Position numbers and translations under genes: made by a program. This document shows positions 25,373 through 38,230 of a DNA stretch of 64,000 nucleotides, in pieces; position 1 is the first letter of the stretch, and every line of letters starts with the position of its first letter. The stretch is from Lantana camara (Eukaryota; Streptophyta; Magnoliopsida; Lamiales; Verbenaceae): assembly GCA_037501455.1 (NCBI GenBank), contig CM074863.1:58261501-58325500 (forward strand), written 5' to 3'. The notes beneath the pieces were generated by a model. That model worked only from the letters and a program-made list of their open reading frames with translations. It had not been told where the DNA came from and did not search any database.

Positions 25373-27646
25373 AGTGAGGGGGGCTAACGCACACCCACAA
25401 TATATATATAGAGCACAACACATATCATAAGGGTGGACTCATGAACCGGGATTAGGGTTTTGCACGCTAAAACAGTTGAAATACCCAAAATAGTATAAGT
25501 TTGGAAAACCATTTAGAGAAGCCTATCCCGTTTCACAAATCCCATATATTCATAACAAATACCCGGCGAGTACGGGCTTCCAACCTTTACTCCTCATAAC
25601 TGAACAGAACATAAAGCAGAATCAATCCATCCTCTACTCCAATGATGGAAGAGCCACGCGTTGGCCCTAACCATCAATAACATACATACAAACCCTCAAG
25701 GGGTAGCGAACCCACAAGAGTCCTCCCCGGCTGTACACCGAAGGCTCAAGATATCACGCCTCCCTCATCGCCCTAAGGTCGCGCAATGATATCTCAAATG
25801 GAACTAGCACAGTGGCTTATCCGACGGCCCTATGCCGTGCCGGTCTCCACTCGTACCAGCTCCTGGATCCACATAACATAACATAACATATACCAACTTT
25901 CATGGCAATCTCGCTACATAATCATAACATAACTTAACTTTCCGAAACAGCTTACATATGCTTTCATATCTAATTTTCCAAAACAGAGTTGTTTCACAAG
26001 GTCATAAACATATCATATCCAACACATACGTATATAATAGATATACTCGCATGCAGGGGTTGAAATCAGCATATTAAGGTCATAGGTCGCATAACTATGC
26101 AAAATCCTAAACCTCACCTCGTGAAAGTAGAGTCTGAGAGTGTGAAGGGCCAAACACTCTAAACCTCGGGCCCACCGGCACCACCAAACTCTGTGGCAAG
26201 ACATACAGAAGCCCAGACTTAAACTCTATATGAACCAAGTAAGACGCACGTCAACATAGAACATCATGTATGAAATGCATTATGGAATGATATGGATCAC
26301 ATAAGTCAAGTCTCGTAGCATAATACAAGTATTCACACAAATCATTCGATCAAATGAAGTATTATAATCTAAGAATGAAATGAAATGGCATACGGTAGCA
26401 ATTAGACATTTATATTTAAATTCATGTTTGCACTTTAAAAATCACATAAATAAAATTAAAATACACAACGTAACAAATTATACTACAAGTTTTTGACATG
26501 TTAGGATCATGTTTGTGTTGGGAGAAATAAATAAGACAAATAACCAAACATAAAAAAAAATCATATTCAAAAACAATTTGGGGGCAAACGCCTAATTGCG
26601 TGGCTGCCCTGTGCAGCTTTTCTTCCTTTTGGTAGCAGCAAACGTTTAAGAGTTGGTGCAATTTAATATTTGATAGTGGCATGTTCTTAGTTATTAAATT
26701 AAATAGTCATCACCTAATAAACGAAATGAAGATAGCATGAAAATAATTCCACCTAAATTCTAAATTTCAAGCAATCATTACTTCTATTTGTTAATTAAAT
26801 ATGTTGGCATTAAATTCAAGAATTCAATTAGTGGCTAACGTGATACTTTAAATTCAAGAATTCAATACCCACTTTAATGAAATGAAGGCACCATGTACAA
26901 AGCTGATAGCGGATAAAACAGAGGTAATTCCATGCCACCCAAAAACTCAAACCCAAGCAATCATTGCACCTAATATTTATTAAGACGTGTTGCGCATTAA
27001 TTCAAGCCTTCCTAATCCCCTTTTTGCCTTTCATTTCAGTTAATGAGATTTCCTTATTCTAATTCTTGCAACAAGAAGGCGGACGTATCAGGGGTTATTA
27101 ACTCAAGCCTTTAATAATTGATATACACTCCACCACATAAGCATTTACATTTAATATCATATTAACAACAGGTATTCGGCAATTTTCAGCATTAATGGAG
27201 AACAGTTAGGGGCTTTCCACTTCTTATTACCGTCGAACTAATACCCAAGGAATTTCAAAGCAAGTTATCCAGCAACCATGTTATACATTTAAATTGAGAT
27301 CTCAGCCGTGAATCAACCGATAATTCCGAACCATTGAACATTATGAAGAGGTTTCGTTAATGGCGTGACAAAAATTGTAGCAACTAAATATTGTTTCTTG
27401 CATAAATATACACAAACATAACATGGAGAACACATATTCATGCTCAAGATTCAAAGATAGAGATGAAATTCACATCAAAAAAAATATGTGGCTTACCTTA
27501 GATCTTGAAATGATGAAGAAATGAGGGAGATATGAGCTCTTGAAAGTGTGGGAAAAGCCTTAGATCTTCATCCTCCATTGAAGCTCTCCATGGAAGTTAT
27601 GTATTGTTGGGAGATGAAGTTTGAAATGAAATGAGAAAGGATAAGG

Positions 27647-27655
27647 CTATTTATA
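27647..27655 (-). promoter_or_regulatory. Putative LTR TATA box (LARD)
   Basis: The minus strand reads TATAAATAG inside CACCATATAAATAGCC, about 515 bp from the LTR 5' end. The same context occurs in element A (42131-42138). Further copy at 33353-33361. Confidence 0.6.
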
Positions 27656-28170
27656 TGGTGGCTAAAGATTTCATTAGGGTTTCCAAGATATAATATGAGG
27701 CTAGAGGCTTTATTAGGATTTGGGCTCAAATAAATGACTTTCGGCCCAATAGGTCAAGATTAAAAGGTTCAAGGACTAAACGGTTTTCGAAAAATATAAA
27801 GTAAATTCCATTGGATCCGAATCACCGAATCAAATCCAATGGTGGTGTTGGAATTCGAATTCGAATTCCCGAGCTCATATTGGTCCCGAACGACCCAAAC
27901 CCACCTAACTCAAGTTAGGCCCAAAACACACAAATAGGTCCAAGTCCCATTTAAATCCAATTCCAACAATTAATTTAAATTCATCCAAGTTTTATTCCCA
28001 AGTTGTCATGCAAGAATTCATATTTTACCATTTCGGATTTAATCAATTAAGTCACGTTTTCAATCAAAGTTGGAATTAAACACACAAAAAGAGAATTGAA
28101 TCACATAAGTAAGTAACGTGATCTCTCTCGTGACGCATACTTATACGATTTATCGGACGGGGCGTCACAA

Positions 28171-28182
28171 TCTCCCCCCCTT
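28171..28182 (-). other. LARD polypurine tract
   Basis: TCTCCCCCCCTT on the plus strand is AAGGGGGGGAGA on the minus strand. It nearly matches the PPT of element A (AAGGGGGGGAGG, 53116-53127). Second copy at 33877-33888. Confidence 0.85.
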
Positions 28183-28591
28183 AGGAGAACCTGGTCCCCA
28201 GGTTCGCTGCTCGGCTTCAAACAGACCCGGTCACAACTTCTTCGTTGCCTCATTCTTTGTCTCCCAAGTTGATTTCTCTGATTTCTGTCCTTTATACAAC
28301 CCGATCTTGAATCTCGTCCGGATATTTCACAACCATCAAATCCAAAGTAAATGGTAATTCTTCTATTGTAAAAACAACCGTCTTTTCGATGTGGGACCAA
28401 CGTCTGTTCAAGGACGTCCCGTTATTGCTTCTTATAGTCCGCAGTCGTCGACGTGCATCGCAACCAAGACACATCCGTTAGTTGTTTCGAACTCGGTCGG
28501 TTATTCTCATGATCGGGTAGCTGCAACTGAACCCAACCTCGATGTCGTCTCAAACTCGCCACTTGCAACCCGTAGTCAAAACCACAACAAA

Positions 28592-28935
28592 CAAGAGAGA
28601 ATCCCATCTCTCAGCACGTAAGTGAGAGAGCCCCGTCCCTCAGCACCAACAGGAGAGAGAACCCCGTCTCTCGAGCACACAATTGAGAGAACCCCGTCTC
28701 TCAACCTAAGTCGGGCAGATTCCAACATCTCCCAACATTCTAGTTTGAGAAAATCCAGCATTTCTCAAACACCTAGATTCAAGAGAATCCGGCATCTCCG
28801 AATATCTAAGTACAAGAGAATCCAACATCTCTCGCGCGCAAAACTTAGAAAGATTCCAACATCTTTCTACCACCTAAATAGAGGGAATCCTACATCTCTC
28901 CAACAAGTAAAAAGAGGGAACCTAAGGTCTCTCTT
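28592..28935 (-). repeat. Array of about 11 GAGAGA..TCTCTC hairpins (LARD copy 1)
   Basis: Diverged units of about 30 bp are visible. Each has a short inverted repeat around CCCCGT or TCCAACA (for example GAGAGAACCCCGTCTCTC) joined by variable spacers. Units nearest the PPT are the most regular. On the plus strand this makes a 136-codon open frame (28622-29032) that I regard as a by-product of the repeat. E1 has a homologous array at 39418-39579. Confidence 0.75.
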
Positions 28936-30519
28936 ACACATAAATCCACTGATTAGTTATTCATACATTCACACATCAGTAACACTTGACGAAAAGTATG
29001 CGATGCATGTTTGGTGTACCTTATACAACTGATATCGGTGTCCCTTGAGCGCAGATTCAAAGCTCATACCTCAACTCAAGGGGGATATCGCGATGGAATC
29101 CCTATAAAACAAGGTTACAGTATGTATGTATGTTATGTGAGAAGTTAGTGGGCAATCAAGAGAGTTTTAAATCACATAGGCATGAATAGTTCACATAAGT
29201 ACATAACTCATTCATCATCTCAGCAACGGTTCATATCGAGTAGGAATTTCAAGTTACAATTACTAGATCAGGTATCCAAGTTATCACAATTAAAATAGCA
29301 GTAGTCATCAACCACATCAAGCAAAACAAGGTAAGAGTATTTAACAATGCATGTATGCAAATGCCATGAATGTTTGGCGTACCGTTAACCGAAGCGTAAC
29401 AATCTTTACAAGAAAGTCGAGATGAAGCAGTAGGAGTTGATTAAGCCGGTAATGATGCAACCTTCGTCATCTGAACTTCTTTGTCTTGAGTCTTCTCATA
29501 AAGTGGTAACTCAGCAAAGCTCGTTTATCACCAAACCCCTTACTAGACCATAATCCTTGCTCAACTAGAATCATCCTCAGTTTCTCCCAAGAATTCTCAT
29601 TTATGTGTTAAATCTTAGTCTGCTCATCTTCAAGGAGTTGTCCATGATTCATTTGTCAATTAGATATTTACCTCAGAGTTTCGTTGGATGATCGTGGTGC
29701 TAAGTACTTCCCAAAGCAATCCATGGTATATAATTCTAAAACTTGAATAAAGTCTTTCAGCATCTAAGTGTTATATTCCCGCATCAACAATGTCTTCCAT
29801 CTCATCTTAGAGAAACACCCAAAGAGCTAACAACCAATCTTGTCTTGTCGTTCGTTAACTCTAAATGGCACCAAAACCTTCAACACTCACCTATGGTTTG
29901 TAGCTCGTTGCTTAAGTAACATGGTTACCTATCCACATCCCTTGAACTTGATTGGATCTTATTTGATCGGATTCTCCTACATTAACTCGTTTCCATCAAC
30001 AAGGTGACTACTTCCAAATAAACGAATCATCAAGGTGAAAATTCATCAAACTCCATCTTTCAATTGACTTTAAGATAGTAAGTCAACATAGCAAATCTCA
30101 GTCCTTCAACTCTGAACCTTTTCATGACCATTGATCTTGGTAAAGAATCCTTTCATCTTCGAATTATGGCGTGTTTCCGTTGTAGTACCAATAGGTAGTG
30201 TTGACGGAGGGAAATCTTAGTGTTGACTCATAGGGTACCCTGAAATTCAAACACTAAATTCGATGCATGCGGATTAAGATGCAAATGAAATGTAACAAGT
30301 ACATCACGTAAATGTAACAATTAGTTGTAATTTATAAAGCACATAAAATAAGATGTTGCATAATTAAAGTCACAATGTGCACACAATCATATAATCACGA
30401 AACAATTCATGCCGAATGATCAAAATATCAAGTCAAACAAATGCAATGCGCAGTTATTCCTATGCCGTACGACCTAGACAGACTCAACACGACTCAAGAG
30501 CTCGGTTTTGCAACCTAGA

Positions 30520-30531
30520 GCTCTGATACCA
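30520..30531 (-). other. LARD primer binding site, copy 1
   Basis: GCTCTGATACCA is the complement of TGGTATCAGAGC, 8 bases from the LTR edge at 30540. Second copy at 36226-36237. Confidence 0.9.
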
Positions 30532-30539
30532 CTTAAGGA

Positions 30540-33500
30540 TGTAACACCCCAAACGGAGGATGCCACATCCCCCGCACTATGACCCAGACCCAGAACATGA
30601 AATGGAAATCCATGCCCGAATCCGAATCAGAGCGAACGAGAGACCAACTCACACACTAGGCTAGGCGGATCTAACTTGACAAAAACTCAGAGTGCAGAAG
30701 CAATTAAAACCAACAACAATAGATAGCGGAAGCATTTAAAACGAAACATGCAAAGCAGGTGACGGGTTCAACTAGCATAGATACCTAATCCCGAATATCG
30801 ACATACATAATCCAACATAATAAACAACATAAATATCATCAATATCTAGTAACAACCAAATACTATCTTACTAACCCCACACGGGTTGAAGTCTAAATAG
30901 AACATAAACATAATCTGCAAATGTGAAACATAAATACATAAAATAAGTAGAGCATGCGACAAATGCATCCTAACACCTACTAGACTGACAAGTGTGACTC
31001 AGAAGACTCACTTCCGCCTAGCTCAAGCCAAAAGAACCTGCAACTAAAAGATAAAATGAGGTGTCAGTCAACTGACTGAGTGAGGGGGGCTAACGCACAC
31101 CCACAATATATATATAGAGCACAACACATATCATAAGGGTGGACTCATGAACCGGGATTAGGGTTTTGCACGCTAAAACAGTTGAAATACCCAAAATAGT
31201 ATAAGTTTGGAAAACCATTTAGAGAAGCCTATCCCGTTTCACAAATCCCATATATTCATAACAAATACCCGGCGAGTACGGGCTTCCAACCTTTACTCCT
31301 CATAACTGAACAGAACATAAAGCAGAATCAATCCATCCTCTACTCCAATGATGGAAGAGCCACGCGTTGGCCCTAACCATCAATAACATACATACAAACC
31401 CTCAAGGGGTAGCGAACCCACAAGAGTCCTCCCCGGCTGTACACCGAAGGCTCAAGATATCACGCCTCCCTCATCGCCCTAAGGTCGCGCAATGATATCT
31501 CAAATGGAACTAGCACAGTGGCTTATCCGACGGCCCTATGCCGTGCCGGTCTCCACTCGTACCAGCTCCTGGATCCACATAACATAACATAACATATACC
31601 AACTTTCATGGCAATCTCGCTACATAATCATAACATAACTTAACTTTCCGAAACAGCTTACATATGCTTTCATATCTAATTTTCCAAAACAGAGTTGTTT
31701 CACAAGGTCATAAACATATCATATCCAACACATACGTATATAATAGATATACTCGCATGCAGGGGTTGAAATCAGCATATTAAGGTCATAGGTCGCATAA
31801 CTATGCAAAATCCTAAACCTCACCTCGTGAAAGTAGAGTCTGAGAGTGTGAAGGGCCAAACACTCTAAACCTCGGGCCCACCGGCACCACCAAACTCTGT
31901 GGCAAGACATACAGAAGCCCAGACTTAAACTCTATATGAACCAAGTAAGACGCACGTCAACATAGAACATCATGTATGAAATGCATTATGGAATGATATG
32001 GATCACATAAGTCAAGTCTCGTAGCATAATACAAGTATTCACACAAATCATTCGATCAAATGAAGTATTATAATCTAAGAATGAAATGAAATGGCATACG
32101 GTAGCAATTAGACATTTATATTTAAATTCATGTTTGCACTTTAAAAATCACATAAATAAAATTAAAATACACAACGTAACAAATTATACTACAAGTTTTT
32201 GACATGTTAGGATCATGTTTGTGTTGGGAGAAATAAATAAGACAAATAACCAAACATAAAAAAAAATCATATTCAAAAACAATTTGGGGGCAAACGCCTA
32301 ATTGCGTGGCTGCCCTGTGCAGCTTTTCTTCCTTTTGGTAGCAGCAAACGTTTAAGAGTTGGTGCAATTTAATATTTGATAGTGGCATGTTCTTAGTTAT
32401 TAAATTAAATAGTCATCACCTAATAAACGAAATGAAGATAGCATGAAAATAATTCCACCTAAATTCTAAATTTCAAGCAATCATTACTTCTATTTGTTAA
32501 TTAAATATGTTGGCATTAAATTCAAGAATTCAATTAGTGGCTAACGTGATACTTTAAATTCAAGAATTCAATACCCACTTTAATGAAATGAAGGCACCAT
32601 GTACAAAGCTGATAGCGGATAAAACAGAGGTAATTCCATGCCACCCAAAAACTCAAACCCAAGCAATCATTGCACCTAATATTTATTAAGACGTGTTGCG
32701 CATTAATTCAAGCCTTCCTAATCCCCTTTTTGCCTTTCATTTCAGTTAATGAGATTTCCTTATTCTAATTCTTGCAACAAGAAGGCGGACGTATCAGGGG
32801 TTATTAACTCAAGCCTTTAATAATTGATATACACTCCACCACATAAGCATTTACATTTAATATCATATTAACAACAGGTATTCGGCAATTTTCAGCATTA
32901 ATGGAGAACAGTTAGGGGCTTTCCACTTCTTATTACCGTCGAACTAATACCCAAGGAATTTCAAAGCAAGTTATCCAGCAACCATGTTATACATTTAAAT
33001 TGAGATCTCAGCCGTGAATCAACCGATAATTCCGAACCATTGAACATTATGAAGAGGTTTCGTTAATGGCGTGACAAAAATTGTAGCAACTAAATATTGT
33101 TTCTTGCATAAATATACACAAACATAACATGGAGAACACATATTCATGCTCAAGATTCAAAGATAGAGATGAAATTCACATCAAAAAAAATATGTGGCTT
33201 ACCTTAGATCTTGAAATGATGAAGAAATGAGGGAGATATGAGCTCTTGAAAGTGTGGGAAAAGCCTTAGATCTTCATCCTCCATTGAAGCTCTCCATGGA
33301 AGTTATGTATTGTTGGGAGATGAAGTTTGAAATGAAATGAGAAAGGATAAGGCTATTTATATGGTGGCTAAAGATTTCATTAGGGTTTCCAAGATATAAT
33401 ATGAGGCTAGAGGCTTTATTAGGATTTGGGCTCAAATAAATGACTTTCGGCCCAATAGGTCAAGATTAAAAGGTTCAAGGACTAAACGGTTTTCGAAAAA

Positions 33501-33875
33501 TATAAAGTAAATTCCATTGGATCCGAATCACCGAATCAAATCCAATGGTGGTGTTGGAATTCGAATTCGAATTCCCGAGCTCATATTGGTCCCGAACGAC
33601 CCAAACCCACCTAACTCAAGTTAGGCCCAAAACACACAAATAGGTCCAAGTCCCATTTAAATCCAATTCCAACAATTAATTTAAATTCATCCAAGTTTTA
33701 TTCCCAAGTTGTCATGCAAGAATTCATATTTTACCATTTCGGATTTAATCAATTAAGTCACGTTTTCAATCAAAGTTGGAATTAAACACACAAAAAGAGA
33801 ATTGAATCACATAAGTAAGTAACGTGATCTCTCTCGTGACGCATACTTATACGATTTATCGGACGGGGCGTCACA
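30540..33875 (-). repeat. LARD LTR copy 2
   Basis: It has the same length and ends as copy 1, offset by exactly 5,706 bp. It is shared between the two internal regions: 3' LTR of one and 5' LTR of the other. Confidence 0.92.
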
Positions 33876-36245
33876 ATCTCCCCCCCTTAGGAGAACCTGG
33901 TCCCCAGGTTCGCTGCTCGGCTTCAAACAGACCCGGTCACAACTTCTTCGTTGCCTCATTCTTTGTCTCCCAAGTTGATTTCTCTGATTTCTGTCCTTTA
34001 TACAACCCGATCTTGAATCTCGTCCGGATATTTCACAACCATCAAATCCAAAGTAAATGGTAATTCTTCTATTGTAAAAACAACCGTCTTTTCGATGTGG
34101 GACCAACGTCTGTTCAAGGACGTCCCGTTATTGCTTCTTATAGTCCGCAGTCGTCGACGTGCATCGCAACCAAGACACATCCGTTAGTTGTTTCGAACTC
34201 GGTCGGTTATTCTCATGATCGGGTAGCTGCAACTGAACCCAACCTCGATGTCGTCTCAAACTCGCCACTTGCAACCCGTAGTCAAAACCACAACAAACAA
34301 GAGAGAATCCCATCTCTCAGCACGTAAGTGAGAGAGCCCCGTCCCTCAGCACCAACAGGAGAGAGAACCCCGTCTCTCGAGCACACAATTGAGAGAACCC
34401 CGTCTCTCAACCTAAGTCGGGCAGATTCCAACATCTCCCAACATTCTAGTTTGAGAAAATCCAGCATTTCTCAAACACCTAGATTCAAGAGAATCCGGCA
34501 TCTCCGAATATCTAAGTACAAGAGAATCCAACATCTCTCGCGCGCAAAACTTAGAAAGATTCCAACATCTTTCTACCACCTAAATAGAGGGAATCCTACA
34601 TCTCTCCAACAAGTAAAAAGAGGGAACCTAAGGTCTCTCTTACACATAAATCCACTGATTAGTTATTCATACATTCACACATCAGTAACACTTGACGAAA
34701 AGTATGCGATGCATGTTTGGTGTACCTTATACAACTGATATCGGTGTCCCTTGAGCGCAGATTCAAAGCTCATACCTCAACTCAAGGGGGATATCGCGAT
34801 GGAATCCCTATAAAACAAGGTTACAGTATGTATGTATGTTATGTGAGAAGTTAGTGGGCAATCAAGAGAGTTTTAAATCACATAGGCATGAATAGTTCAC
34901 ATAAGTACATAACTCATTCATCATCTCAGCAACGGTTCATATCGAGTAGGAATTTCAAGTTACAATTACTAGATCAGGTATCCAAGTTATCACAATTAAA
35001 ATAGCAGTAGTCATCAACCACATCAAGCAAAACAAGGTAAGAGTATTTAACAATGCATGTATGCAAATGCCATGAATGTTTGGCGTACCGTTAACCGAAG
35101 CGTAACAATCTTTACAAGAAAGTCGAGATGAAGCAGTAGGAGTTGATTAAGCCGGTAATGATGCAACCTTCGTCATCTGAACTTCTTTGTCTTGAGTCTT
35201 CTCATAAAGTGGTAACTCAGCAAAGCTCGTTTATCACCAAACCCCTTACTAGACCATAATCCTTGCTCAACTAGAATCATCCTCAGTTTCTCCCAAGAAT
35301 TCTCATTTATGTGTTAAATCTTAGTCTGCTCATCTTCAAGGAGTTGTCCATGATTCATTTGTCAATTAGATATTTACCTCAGAGTTTCGTTGGATGATCG
35401 TGGTGCTAAGTACTTCCCAAAGCAATCCATGGTATATAATTCTAAAACTTGAATAAAGTCTTTCAGCATCTAAGTGTTATATTCCCGCATCAACAATGTC
35501 TTCCATCTCATCTTAGAGAAACACCCAAAGAGCTAACAACCAATCTTGTCTTGTCGTTCGTTAACTCTAAATGGCACCAAAACCTTCAACACTCACCTAT
35601 GGTTTGTAGCTCGTTGCTTAAGTAACATGGTTACCTATCCACATCCCTTGAACTTGATTGGATCTTATTTGATCGGATTCTCCTACATTAACTCGTTTCC
35701 ATCAACAAGGTGACTACTTCCAAATAAACGAATCATCAAGGTGAAAATTCATCAAACTCCATCTTTCAATTGACTTTAAGATAGTAAGTCAACATAGCAA
35801 ATCTCAGTCCTTCAACTCTGAACCTTTTCATGACCATTGATCTTGGTAAAGAATCCTTTCATCTTCGAATTATGGCGTGTTTCCGTTGTAGTACCAATAG
35901 GTAGTGTTGACGGAGGGAAATCTTAGTGTTGACTCATAGGGTACCCTGAAATTCAAACACTAAATTCGATGCATGCGGATTAAGATGCAAATGAAATGTA
36001 ACAAGTACATCACGTAAATGTAACAATTAGTTGTAATTTATAAAGCACATAAAATAAGATGTTGCATAATTAAAGTCACAATGTGCACACAATCATATAA
36101 TCACGAAACAATTCATGCCGAATGATCAAAATATCAAGTCAAACAAATGCAATGCGCAGTTATTCCTATGCCGTACGACCTAGACAGACTCAACACGACT
36201 CAAGAGCTCGGTTTTGCAACCTAGAGCTCTGATACCACTTAAGGA
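33876..36245 (-). mobile_element. LARD internal region, copy 2 (non-coding)
   Basis: It repeats 28170-30539 with a 5,706 bp offset, including the hairpin array (34298-34641), PPT (33877-33888) and PBS (36226-36237). No difference was seen in the parts compared. Confidence 0.88.
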
Positions 36246-38034
36246 TGTAACACCCCAAACGGAGGATGCCACATCCCCCGCACTATGACCCAGACCCAGA
36301 ACATGAAATGGAAATCCATGCCCGAATCCGAATCAGAGCGAACGAGAGACCAACTCACACACTAGGCTAGGCGGATCTAACTTGACAAAAACTCAGAGTG
36401 CAGAAGCAATTAAAACCAACAACAATAGATAGCGGAAGCATTTAAAACGAAACATGCAAAGCAGGTGACGGGTTCAACTAGCATAGATACCTAATCCCGA
36501 ATATCGACATACATAATCCAACATAATAAACAACATAAATATCATCAATATCTAGTAACAACCAAATACTATCTTACTAACCCCACACGGGTTGAAGTCT
36601 AAATAGAACATAAACATAATCTGCAAATGTGAAACATAAATACATAAAATAAGTAGAGCATGCGACAAATGCATCCTAACACCTACTAGACTGACAAGTG
36701 TGACTCAGAAGACTCACTTCCGCCTAGCTCAAGCCAAAAGAACCTGCAACTAAAAGATAAAATGAGGTGTCAGTCAACTGACTGAGTGAGGGGGGCTAAC
36801 GCACACCCACAATATATATATAGAGCACAACACATATCATAAGGGTGGACTCATGAACCGGGATTAGGGTTTTGCACGCTAAAACAGTTGAAATACCCAA
36901 AATAGTATAAGTTTGGAAAACCATTTAGAGAAGCCTATCCCGTTTCACAAATCCCATATATTCATAACAAATACCCGGCGAGTACGGGCTTCCAACCTTT
37001 ACTCCTCATAACTGAACAGAACATAAAGCAGAATCAATCCATCCTCTACTCCAATGATGGAAGAGCCACGCGTTGGCCCTAACCATCAATAACATACATA
37101 CAAACCCTCAAGGGGTAGCGAACCCACAAGAGTCCTCCCCGGCTGTACACCGAAGGCTCAAGATATCACGCCTCCCTCATCGCCCTAAGGTCGCGCAATG
37201 ATATCTCAAATGGAACTAGCACAGTGGCTTATCCGACGGCCCTATGCCGTGCCGGTCTCCACTCGTACCAGCTCCTGGATCCACATAACATAACATAACA
37301 TATACCAACTTTCATGGCAATCTCGCTACATAATCATAACATAACTTAACTTTCCGAAACAGCTTACATATGCTTTCATATCTAATTTTCCAAAACAGAG
37401 TTGTTTCACAAGGTCATAAACATATCATATCCAACACATACGTATATAATAGATATACTCGCATGCAGGGGTTGAAATCAGCATATTAAGGTCATAGGTC
37501 GCATAACTATGCAAAATCCTAAACCTCACCTCGTGAAAGTAGAGTCTGAGAGTGTGAAGGGCCAAACACTCTAAACCTCGGGCCCACCGGCACCACCAAA
37601 CTCTGTGGCAAGACATACAGAAGCCCAGACTTAAACTCTATATGAACCAAGTAAGACGCACGTCAACATAGAACATCATGTATGAAATGCATTATGGAAT
37701 GATATGGATCACATAAGTCAAGTCTCGTAGCATAATACAAGTATTCACACAAATCATTCGATCAAATGAAGTATTATAATCTAAGAATGAAATGAAATGG
37801 CATACGGTAGCAATTAGACATTTATATTTAAATTCATGTTTGCACTTTAAAAATCACATAAATAAAATTAAAATACACAACGTAACAAATTATACTACAA
37901 GTTTTTGACATGTTAGGATCATGTTTGTGTTGGGAGAAATAAATAAGACAAATAACCAAACATAAAAAAAAATCATATTCAAAAACAATTTGGGGGCAAA
38001 CGCCTAATTGCGATTTATCGGACGGGGCGTCACA
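36246..38034 (-). repeat. LARD LTR copy 3, internally deleted
   Basis: It follows copies 1 and 2 to 38012, then joins directly to the last 22 bases of the LTR (ATTTATCGGACGGGGCGTCACA in part). The missing piece equals 26601-28147 of copy 1, 1,547 bp. The two original edges share CG, a 2 bp microhomology. As the array's 5' LTR on the minus strand, it has lost the TATA box (counterpart of 27647-27655) and U3, so this copy probably cannot start transcription. Confidence 0.9.
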
Positions 38035-38039
38035 ATATG

Positions 38040-38230
38040 TTATTGCTTCCGCATTGCATAATTGGTTTTTCTTGAGTTATTTGGTATGGGGTTAGATTCC
38101 GCCTAGCAAGGTTGTTTTTATTTTGTCTCCCGTTCGCTATGAGTCCGGTTCATGCTTGGACTATCCATTTCATGTGTGGACTAGACTCATAGTGCGGGGG
38201 GATGTGGCGCCTATCGTCCCGGGTGCTACA
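38040..38230 (+). repeat. LTR S1, segment 4 of 4 (3' end)
   Basis: It ends with GCTTCCGCAT, CTCCCGTTCGCT, GTGCGGGGGGATGTGG and GGGTGCTACA (38230). Behind it comes AATACAATTAGGG with no PBS, so S1 is not a 5' LTR. The flanks AAGGG (8706-8710) and AATAC (38231-38235) do not match. Confidence 0.75.

Larger units (their letters stand above)
24834..28169 (-). repeat. LARD LTR copy 1 (3,336 bp)
   Basis: The plus-strand ends are TGTAACACCCC...GGGGCGTCACA. Read on the minus strand it begins TGTGACGCCCCGTCCGATA, the same start as the LTRs of element A at 41607 and 53129. It contains a TATA box (27647-27655, minus), the GAATTC motif (27851-27868) and the stem-loop (25359-25372). Confidence 0.92.
28170..30539 (-). 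mobile_element. LARD internal region, copy 1 (non-coding)
   Basis: On the minus strand it runs from the PBS (30520-30531) to the PPT (28171-28182). The last ~200 bp before the PPT keep recognisable chromodomain tail codons (GQKSEKSTWETK-like) with stops, and resemble 53020-53128 of element A. A hairpin array lies at 28592-28935. The rest (about 29040-30500) shows no gag, protease, RT or integrase motif in any frame. This is the expected form of a LARD. Confidence 0.8.
24834..38034 (-). mobile_element. LARD tandem: LTR-internal-LTR-internal-LTR, TSD ATATG
   Basis: This minus-strand non-autonomous retrotransposon has three LTRs and two internal regions, with an exact period of 5,706 bp (starts 24834, 30540, 36246). 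Outer flanks carry identical TSDs ATATG (24829-24833 and 38035-38039), so the whole array sits at one integration site. Each internal region (2,370 bp) has a PBS and PPT but no gag-pol. Only a ~200 bp chromodomain remnant before the PPT is recognisable. The rightmost LTR lacks 1,547 bp. The parts I compared between the repeats show no differences. The likely origin is unequal recombination between LTRs of one insertion, or an assembly duplication. Confidence 0.9.

Noticed and set aside
25451..25470. TTAGGGTTT-like sequence suggesting a telomeric repeat
   Set aside because: It is a single occurrence (ATTAGGGTTTTG) with no tandem array.
28592..28935. Regular short repeats with spacers that could recall a CRISPR array
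   Set aside because: Units are degenerate and self-pairing, spacers are repetitive, and the context is a plant retroelement.
28622..29032. 136-codon open frame on the plus strand of the LARD internal region (and copy at 34328-34738)
   Set aside because: It is antisense to the element and produced by the hairpin array; no start context or family resemblance.
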